Source of the DNA: Blasia pusilla
Lineage: Eukaryota; Marchantiophyta; Marchantiopsida; Blasiales
Length of the DNA: 64,000 nt
Direction of reading: 5' to 3'
Assembly: GCA_050084515.1 (NCBI GenBank)
Contig: CM114272.1
Location: forward strand, 54,126,001-54,190,000
Part shown: piece after piece, positions 57,361 to 64,000 of the stretch
Layout: every line of letters starts with the position of its first letter
How positions within the stretch are numbered: the stretch's first letter is position 1
Position numbers and translations under genes: made by a program
The notes under the pieces: generated by a model
Databases searched by the model: none
What the model saw: only the letters and a program-made list of their open reading frames with translations
Told to the model about the DNA's origin: nothing

Positions 57361-59222
57361 GTATGTTGATCCAAACCCAGGATGTTGGAGTTGTTCTCTA
57401 CTACCTAAGTACATTTGATCCAAACCCTATATCTTTCCCTACCTTACACTTACAACCCTTCCATTTACAATCATTCATGCAAAACATCCCAACCCTCTTT
57501 CTCCCTCCCCCCTTGCAGCCACAAAAATGACACTTTTCATCCAAATGGGCATCCAAGTGTGAAGATCATAAAGGATACCAAAATACAACAAATGGAATTT
57601 TTTTCAAAAGTTTTCTAATGGATCCCGACCCCTTTAAGGCCCCATCTTCTTCTTTCTCTCCCCCTTCCCATCCCTAACTTCTCAACTAGCCTTAAAAAAA
57701 TCATGAAACCTTCTAGAAATGGGGGCCTAGATTGTAGGAAACCAAGAATTGAGGATGATAAAGAGGAGTTTGGTTAAGGGATGGGAGGGAGGGACAGTTT
57801 TCTAGTTTTAGATCTTTATAATCAGAGTCTAATTATTTTTCATGTATTTTTCAAAAATATTTTATTCAAAAAACTTAAGAAGGTGGGGTGTAAGAAGAAA
57901 AATCATCCGAATTAATTCTTCTTAAGTTTTTCTTTCCCTTAAAATTTTGAAATATAAAATTATAAAAACCTTAGATAGAAAAAATTGGTATTAGAAAAAA
58001 AGATGAAAGTTAAAAAATACTCATAGAAGTATGGTCCTCAAAACATGCTCACCTGCACACAACTTCTGCATGACATTGGCCTTGAATACTTACGCGGAGG
58101 CATGGCAAAGAGGTGGTAATCTTGCTGGTTGATGTTACACTCTTGCAAACATAAACAAACAACCTCCAACACCTACCAGAGTAGAAACAATGTGCAGCAA
58201 ACACTATCATGGCCTTAATTTTCAGCAACATCAATAGTAACTGACATCTCCAAATTGAATTTTCCCGTGGGGATGTCGGATATGCCCTTGGAGGAGGTAG
58301 AGGTCCGCCATCTAGACAAGTCGAGGGAGACTTTGGGGGTGAGGTTGGGATGACAGATCAATTAGAGTAGTTGCAGCAGTAAATTTCCACGATGGCCTTG
58401 AGGTTACTCGATGTCGGGTTAGTGGCATTGATATCATATGGAGCAACTGGAGACATGGAGGATCTTGGTTGGATGTGTAGGGCTGCATAGATGGATGCAA
58501 CTATTGTCATTTCACGTGGAGCAGCCAAAGAGCTGGATCCACAAAGAGGGGAAGCCAAGAAATAGACCAAGCTTCCTTAGTCATTTACATTTTCTGAGGC
58601 AATGAGGACCCCATCAATGAGTCCTAATCAGAGTACCTAGAATGTGGATGTTGTTAGTGTGTATGGACAATGGGCGATGGAAGAAGCGAGTGCGACGACT
58701 CCAATTGTTGGTGCTCAAGGGGAGCACTTGTCCAGTAAGTTGTTGGGGATGACCACTACTATGTACCACATCCCATGGTTTTCAGCTTCTAATGTCACGC
58801 CATTCGGAGGTATATCCGCCGAGGTTTTCCAGTTGGCCGCTACGGTATGCAAGAGTGGAGTTGGTGTTATTGCCTCCCGTTAAGAGATGGTTAGAGACAA
58901 GGTGGTGGACTTGCCCTTAGAGCCTATGCTCAGGCTGTCCACCTCAGATTCATGACAGGTTGCAACTGCTAGGATGGTAGAGATTCCCGCGAGACTTGTG
59001 AAAGAGTGTGCCATAGTTTCTCCAAGTATTGTTTTGTTGGATAACCGGGGAGAGGTCTTCCATTTGGTAAGTGTAGGAGGTATAGTTTTTTTTTCCAACA
59101 ACGCATCTTGTCAGTTTTGAGAGCGTAACCTTTGATGTTGGGGAAGGCGACTGTCACATCTTAGTTAGCCTACCATGTCGATGACATAGAGAATCAACGG
59201 GTTGTTCAGATGTAACTTTATC
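57361..59222. other. no gene recognised; low-complexity and retroelement-like sequence
   Basis: Starts with a short duplication around 57330-57420 (ggatgttggagttgttctct twice) and a C/T-rich tract. From 58.25 kb the sequence has higher GC, in keeping with an upstream gag/leader part of the gypsy element that follows, but no gag motif is identifiable. Confidence 0.3.
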
Positions 59223-59639
59223 TTGAGATGTTTGTCGTGCGCATATACATCGCTACACAACATACATTGTTGTTTGCAGTTGGCTGCAGGAGAGCGGCCG
59301 AGTGTTGTTGTTCGAGACGGGGTTGCACCATAGCAACCACCGATACCCACGCCGGAGAGTCCTACCGTAGTCACAATGGAGCCTTGGATGCCAGATATGG
59401 GCCCTAAGTTGACAGAAGGATAGCGACGCCGGATACATCAGTTCCTCAAGAGTTATAGGAGCAACTTTGCGTTAAACATGGATGATTTGGATACGCTGAA
59501 GGGATCGGGGATCCGCAATGAGTTGTCAAGTGATATGCCGATCTTCCGACGACCCTACAGGTACAGTGATATGGATAGGGCTCCGATTCAGAGTAGGAAC
59601 CAAGACTAGGTCGGAGCAAGACTAGTGGAGATGTCGCAT

Positions 59640-60370
59640 GGGGATTATGCATCTGCCACTATCATGCCCGCCAAGAAGGATGTGCATGGCAACTAGACGG
59701 ATAGGCGAATGTGTGGGAATTACTGACCTATCAATCGGCACACAAAGTCCGATAGGTATGCCATGCCCATCCCTGAGAAGATCTTTGATGGGATTAATCA
59801 CGCAAAGGTCTTCAGTTCATTGGATTTGCGAGCCGCATACCATCAGCCGCCTATCAGATTGGAGGACAGGCAGAAGACGGCATTTTGGGGCATCGATCCT
59901 CACGGGAAGGATTGTTTGTACCAGTGGCGGTTCTTACCATTTGGGTTAAAGAACGCCTCGGCTGAGTTTTAGAGGGTCATGGATAGGATCTTGGATGGTC
60001 TGGATTTTGCTAGGTGTTATATTGATGACATCATAGTCTTTAGCGCCACAGTTGAGGAGCATGAGCGACATCTAGAGGAGGTGTTTCGACGATTGCAATT
60101 ACATGGGCTAAAGCTACATCTAGGCAAGTGCAAGTTCTTCTACGATCAGATTGAGTACTTGGGTCATATGATATACCTAGAGGGCCTTGGTGTTCAGCAA
60201 ACAAAGGTAGAGGCTATCTCACCCATTCCACGCCCTACAGATGTGAGTCGTGTTCGCGCATTCATGGGATTGGCGAACTTCTATTGGCGGTACGTCAAGG
60301 GATTTAGTTCGATTGCGGAGCCGCTAACCTTGCTGACCAAGGTGGATCACGAGTGGCACTAGGGGGATGA
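59640..60370 (+). pseudogene. PHD-gypsy reverse transcriptase
   Basis: Reads MPIPEKIFDGINHAKVFSSL, LRAAYHQPPIRLEDRQKTAF, WRFLPFGLKNASAEF, a stop at 59970-59972, then GLDFARCYIDDIIVFSATVE and LGKCKFFYDQIEYLGHM. The catalytic box is YIDD. Stops in frame and a frame change before 59763 show it is inactive. The RT style (FLPFGLKNASAEFQRVMD) differs clearly from the chromovirus RT at 37 kb. Confidence 0.88.
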
Positions 60371-60376
60371 GCAAGA

Positions 60377-61195
60377 GTGAGCATTCCAGTTGCTCAAGGA
60401 CAGGTTGACGTCCGCGCCCATCTTGAGGAGACCGATCAGGGGATGTCCTTTCCAGTTACACCAGATTGGAGCATGTTGGGGCTTGGAGCGGTGCTCACCC
60501 AACATGATGATGAGGGTAGAGAGTTTGTGGTGGCTTACGCTAGCGGCTCAAACAATGCTGCAGAGGCCAAGTATAGCTCGTATGAGGGCGAGTGCTTGGC
60601 TGCAGTGTGGGCTGTCGCGCATTTTACGTGTTATTTATTCGGCAACCCCTTTACCATCATCACTGATCATCAACCACTCAAGTGGTTGATGGAGTCCGAC
60701 AAGCTTACAGGGAAGCGTGCGAGATGGGCTCTGTTGTTGCAGGAGTATGATTCTCAGGTGGTACATAGACCTAAGAAGCTCAACCAGGATGCAGATGGAT
60801 TGAGTCGTAACCCATGCCCGAGTCAGCGAGATGCGATTGAAGCTCAATGGCATGGAGAGAGTGATGAGGAGTCAGTGCCAGAATGGCACGCGTCAGCCTA
60901 TTTAGGCATGTTGGTTATGGAGACCCAGAGTGTGGAGACTTCGATGGCCAGGTCTAGTGGAGAGTCCTTGGATCGCGAGGCCTGTGAGGAGACAATAGAT
61001 GGCCGAGATATTCATGATGATGGAGTAGTCTTGGAGTACCTTTGTACTGGCAGCGTTGCGAGCACCGTGGGTGCTAGAGAGTGGGATCGGATCCTACAAC
61101 AGGCCAGACGGTTCCGTTGGGAGGGGACACATGTTTTGAGGGTTTGGGAGGCTGGAAGAGTACGCGTAGTGCCGCATCCTTCGCAAAGAGCATGA
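60377..61195 (+). pseudogene. PHD-gypsy RNase H and connection region
   Basis: A 272-residue frame with LGLGAVLTQHDDEGREFVVA, YEGECLAAVWAVAHFTCYLF, TIITDHQPLKWLM and DADGLSRNP, typical of gypsy RNase H. An acidic spacer (ESDEESVPEWHAS) and REWDRILQQARRFRW lead to the integrase zinc domain. The first conserved Asp region (about 60450) has a frame slip (QLHQIGACWG in the other frame). Confidence 0.85.
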
Positions 61196-61205
61196 CTAGT
61201 GCATC

Positions 61206-62025
61206 TTGCTCCAGATTCAGTATTGGTGGCGAGGCATGCAGACTGACGTTCATCAGTTTGTTGCTAGGTGCATGGTGTGTGATCGGGTCCGAGCATCGTT
61301 CAATGCTCCGACTCCACAATTGCATCCATTACCAATCATGGGCTTAGGGTATAGATGGAGTTTGGATTTTGCAGGACCTTTGCCTTTGACGGAGCGTCAC
61401 AGTCATTATGTGTTGGTGATGGTCGAGCACTTCTCAAAGTGGATCGAGTTGGTTGCATTGCCTGACAAAGCGAGTGAGGGAGTACCTTATGCCTTCCTTG
61501 GCAGAGTGCTGAGTCATTCTAGCGCACCGGCTGAGGTGTTGACAAACCAGGGTACCGAGTTTTGCGGTGAGTTCCAGGCCTTGTGTGATCAGGCGCTGAT
61601 CGACCACCGCACGACTTTGCGAGATCATCCCGAGGCGGATGGATTAGCGAAGAGAGTTGTGCAAACGGTGAAGAGGGTTTTACGCAAGTATGGCTTGCAG
61701 AGAGGTCACCGAGGAGATTGGGACCTCCAGTTACCGTGGTTGGCAATGGGATACAAATTCAGGAGGCAGGCATCCTTAGCGTCTTTTTCACCGTACTTGC
61801 TACTTTATGGCCGAGAGCAGATTTACTTGCGGCCATTCGTCGAGATGCTAGTGAGGTGGTGGACCTTGATGACCCAGATGTATGGATGCGAGCATGTTCT
61901 CAGAGGGCTGAGTTGTTTTGGAGAGTGATGCCCATGGCGTTCGAGAACTTGGCGATTGCGCAACATCGGGATACGTTGAGATATGCGACTATTCGGGGAC
62001 GATGGATGTGTCCCAGATGTACATA
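61206..62025 (+). pseudogene. PHD-gypsy integrase with remnant of the PHD finger
   Basis: The frame 61206-61928 carries the C-C half of the zinc motif (RCMVCDRVRASFNAP) and the integrase core: YRWSLDFAGPLP, HYVLVMVEHFSKWIELVALP and NQGTEFCGEFQAL. The catalytic Glu region reads DHPEADGLAKRVVQTVKRVL. The tail 61930-62025 ends RDTLRYATIRGRWMCPRC then a stop. Compared with 49.32-49.75 kb, a stretch of about 390 bases has been deleted between RYATIRG and the W-x-C-x2-C end of the PHD finger. Confidence 0.85.
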
Positions 62026-62100
62026 GAGGAGATACTAGGTAGGTTTCGATTTCGACTTTTTTTGTGACATGGATGATAGGAAGGCGACTAACGATGGGCT

Positions 62101-64000
62101 CTTGAACCTTTTTTGTCCAAGATTTGGCCTGTTTTACGGGTCTTCTTTGGGTTCAGGTTTTCCCCATCACCTCTTTAGGATAGCGATGGGAGTCCATTGT
62201 CTCCAGCTGCCTCCGCCATTTCAACTTGGCGATGTCACGTCTATCCTCCAAGGGTTCCACACCTAGTTCTGATCTCACACCAACGCTGGTTGTTCGTGAT
62301 GAAGTTGACATCATACCCAAACAAACGCCTTCACCGCTGACTTCAAGCCTATCCCTTTGTTTGGTGTTGGCATCCCACACCGCTGCCCCGTATTCCAGCG
62401 AGGACGAATGGTATGCAAAATGACACAGCGCTTTACTTCGATGTGATGTCCCGATCAGAGGAATCTGATGAGACCGTTCACCTTCTTGTGGCCTTTCTCA
62501 AGAGTCTTCTTGATGTGTGCATCCCATATGCAATCTTCCGAGAATTCTATGCCTAGATAGGTATAGGTAGCCACACGGGGATCTCTTGGTCACCCCAAAG
62601 TACCCTTTGTTGGTCTTGGTCCTCCTCTTTGCCATTGAAAATCATCACACCCCACTTCAGTACATTTGCCTCCATGCCCCACATGTCACACTAGATTTTG
62701 GTCAGGGAGATCATCTCTTGGAGTTTCTCTCCTGTTTCCTCGAGGCCACCAAAGTCATCAGCAAACATGAGGGCAACAATAGAGTTGTTGCCCACCCGTA
62801 TGCCTAGTCCACTGTCCTCCATTTCTTCCAATAGGGAATTCACGAAAATGTTGAAGAGAGTGGGGGAGAGCGGGCATCCTTGAGCCACTCCTTGCTTAAT
62901 GTCGAATGTCCCACTCTTTTGGAAATTCACGAGAACTCTACTCCTTGTGTTCTGGTACATCTTCTCCACCACCCTCCACATTTTCCCTCTCAGCCCTGCC
63001 TTCCACAGGCTATAAGAAAGCCCGTCACGCCATACAGTGTCGTATGCCTTCTTGAGGTCCAAGAAGAAGCAATAGGTGGGTTTCCCCTCTTTTTTCCTAC
63101 CCTGGATGATCTGACTGAAGGTGAAGATGTGGTCCACGCATCCTCGGGCTTGCCGGAAGCCAGCATGGCCTTCCTTGATGACAGAATTCTCCTCCAGGTA
63201 CATAGAGATCCTATTGTTGAGTATACGGCAGAGGAGCTTCCCGACTACACTCAGCAATGTAATACCGCTGTAGTTTCCAGGGTCTTCTCGCTCACCCTTC
63301 TTGAAGAGGTTCACGATGACTCCCATCCGCCATCTTTGTGGGATGACTTCTGCCCGCCAGACCAGGTTGAAGAGACTCACTAGAGAACGAGCCATAGCAA
63401 CAACGCCATACTTCAACAGCTCATTCACAAGCTCATCACCACCGCCTGCTTTGTGGTTCACAAGTTCTTTGATCGCTGCTCCCACCTCAGCCAGGGAGAA
63501 CCAATCATTATATGGGTTGCCCAACTCAACCTCATCATCTGCCTTTTCCCATTGTATCTTAACAAAATCCTTCACCACCCTCTCGAAGTTCTGCTCTTCA
63601 AGGGATGTCCGAGCGGGCTTCCTGCCTAACTCCTTGTAATGGCCTTCCAACACATGTCGGATCTGTTTAGCTGTGGTCACCATTCCACCGTCTTTTCTCT
63701 TCAAGGCCTTTACGTCGTTTTTGTACCTGGCATTGCTCAATTTCTGCACTTCCATCCAGAACTTTTTCTGATTCTCAGTGAAATTCTCATTGATGGATGA
63801 GTATGTGGCTTGGTTCATTTTCTTCTTGTGCATGCGCACGAGAAGAGGGGTTTCCTTGCGTAGGGCCACATACTCTGCCCACAAGGATGCATCGTCCCTG
63901 GCTTTGGCACTTGTTACATACGCTTCCCTTCGTTTGGCAATGGCTGCCTTGAGTTCCAAGGACCACCATTTGACGGCTCTGCCGCATCTTATCAATATCC
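62101..64000 (-). mobile_element. LINE (non-LTR retrotransposon), partial, runs off the window
   Basis: Minus-strand LINE ORF2. The part upstream of RT extends beyond base 64000. The main frame ends at 62691. Degenerate C-terminal sequence continues to about 62101 (RKATRRVNGLIRFL, HHIEVKRCVILHTI, then RWNTGQRCGMP) and breaks off at the gypsy element, so the true LINE 3' end and poly(A) are missing. Fragments of the same family lie at 53.6-56.4 kb. Confidence 0.85.
62691..63995 (-). CDS. LINE reverse transcriptase, long open frame (partial)
   Basis: A 434-residue frame, open at its N-terminus at the window edge. It has the pre-RT linker (SLWAEYVALRKETPLLVRMH), the RT finger (HKAGGGDELVNELLKYG, PQRWRMGVIVNLFKKGERED, NYSGITLLSVVGKLLCRILN, HAGFRQARGCVDHIF), the palm (YCFFLDLKKAYDTVWRDGL, IKQGVAQGCPLSPTLFNIFV) and the catalytic FADD box (ALMFADDFGGLEETGEKL). 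It stops shortly after the FADD box, where related sequence continues beyond the stop, so it is probably a recently inactivated copy. The AQGCPLSP motif is unlike the RQGDPLSP usual in angiosperm L1. Confidence 0.85.
   Translation of the reverse strand: MIRCGRAVKWWSLELKAAIAKRREAYVTSAKARDDASLWAEYVALRKETPLLVRMHKKKMNQATYSSINENFTENQKKFWMEVQKLSNARYKNDVKALKRKDGGMVTTAKQIRHVLEGHYKELGRKPARTSLEEQNFERVVKDFVKIQWEKADDEVELGNPYNDWFSLAEVGAAIKELVNHKAGGGDELVNELLKYGVVAMARSLVSLFNLVWRAEVIPQRWRMGVIVNLFKKGEREDPGNYSGITLLSVVGKLLCRILNNRISMYLEENSVIKEGHAGFRQARGCVDHIFTFSQIIQGRKKEGKPTYCFFLDLKKAYDTVWRDGLSYSLWKAGLRGKMWRVVEKMYQNTRSRVLVNFQKSGTFDIKQGVAQGCPLSPTLFNIFVNSLLEEMEDSGLGIRVGNNSIVALMFADDFGGLEETGEKLQEMISLTKI

Larger units (their letters stand above)
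59223..62100 (+). mobile_element. PHD-gypsy family element, partial (RT to integrase tail)
   Basis: A plus-strand Ty3/gypsy internal region without a chromodomain. It keeps RT, RNase H, zinc motif, integrase and the last Cys pair of a PHD finger in order, with several stops and frameshifts. A leader-like match to other family pieces lies at 59.17-59.26 kb. The right end at about 62100 joins LINE sequence abruptly. No pair of LTRs is visible, so the element is truncated at both ends. Confidence 0.75.

Noticed and set aside
62880-63383. 167-codon plus-strand frame
   Set aside because: Antisense shadow of the LINE reverse transcriptase.

Overview
The window is nuclear DNA of a land plant. Its genes have many short exons with GT-AG introns, and they encode a plant-type bHLH-MYC_N transcription factor, a plastid homogentisate prenyltransferase, a plant Nudix/CoA-pyrophosphatase-like protein, a plant-type tail-anchored protein and SRP9. 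The second half is packed with nested retroelements. Several of these (a gypsy lineage with a PHD finger behind the integrase, and a LINE with an AQGCPLSP-type reverse transcriptase) are not what I would expect in a flowering plant. A non-seed plant (bryophyte, lycophyte or fern) is my best guess, but that is inference. No bacterial, organellar or viral genome is present.

Layout. 0.3-3.4 kb (+): 3' part of a subgroup IIIf-like bHLH gene (TT8/GL3 type), including a 15-nt microexon; its first exons lie outside the window. 6.2-7.0 kb: a head-to-tail array of small Helitron-like elements on the minus strand; a second pair lies at 15.1-15.5 kb. 8.3-14.1 kb (-): a homogentisate phytyltransferase (VTE2/HPT) gene of about 12 exons. 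15.6-16.6 kb: a solo chromovirus LTR. 17.5-22.2 kb: old retroelement debris, including a decayed copia 3' end. 23.5-26.8 kb (-): a four-exon Nudix gene. 28.7-30.5 kb (+): a four-exon gene for a probable tail-anchored protein of unknown function. 33.0-40.4 kb (-): a structurally complete chromodomain Ty3/gypsy element with matching 5-bp target-site duplications, nearly identical LTRs and broken coding regions. 41.5-42.3 kb: a tandem repeat of about 140 bp. 42.4-50.3 kb: nested gypsy fragments, including a rearranged chromovirus and the 3' end of a PHD-finger gypsy element. 50.7-52.1 kb (+): an apparently intact SRP9 gene with a near-perfect palindrome in its third intron. 52.5-53.1 kb (+): exon-like blocks of an unrecognised gene. 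53.6-56.4 kb: fragments of a LINE in both orientations. 56.9-57.4 kb: a chromovirus gag fragment. 59.2-62.1 kb (+): RT-RNaseH-integrase of the PHD-gypsy family. 62.1 kb to the end (-): a LINE reverse transcriptase with a long open frame.

The host genes do not form one pathway. They are ordinary housekeeping and plant-metabolism genes separated by transposons: flavonoid/epidermal regulation (bHLH), tocopherol synthesis (HPT), nucleotide clean-up (Nudix), ER targeting (SRP9). The more unusual biology is in the mobile elements: a gypsy family carrying a histone-reader-like PHD finger, a recently inserted but coding-dead chromovirus that was probably moved by proteins supplied in trans, tandem Helitron units sharing one 3' terminus, and several strong foldback structures. 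All exon joins were made by eye from splice consensus, reading-frame phase and family resemblance. None has been checked against transcripts or databases.
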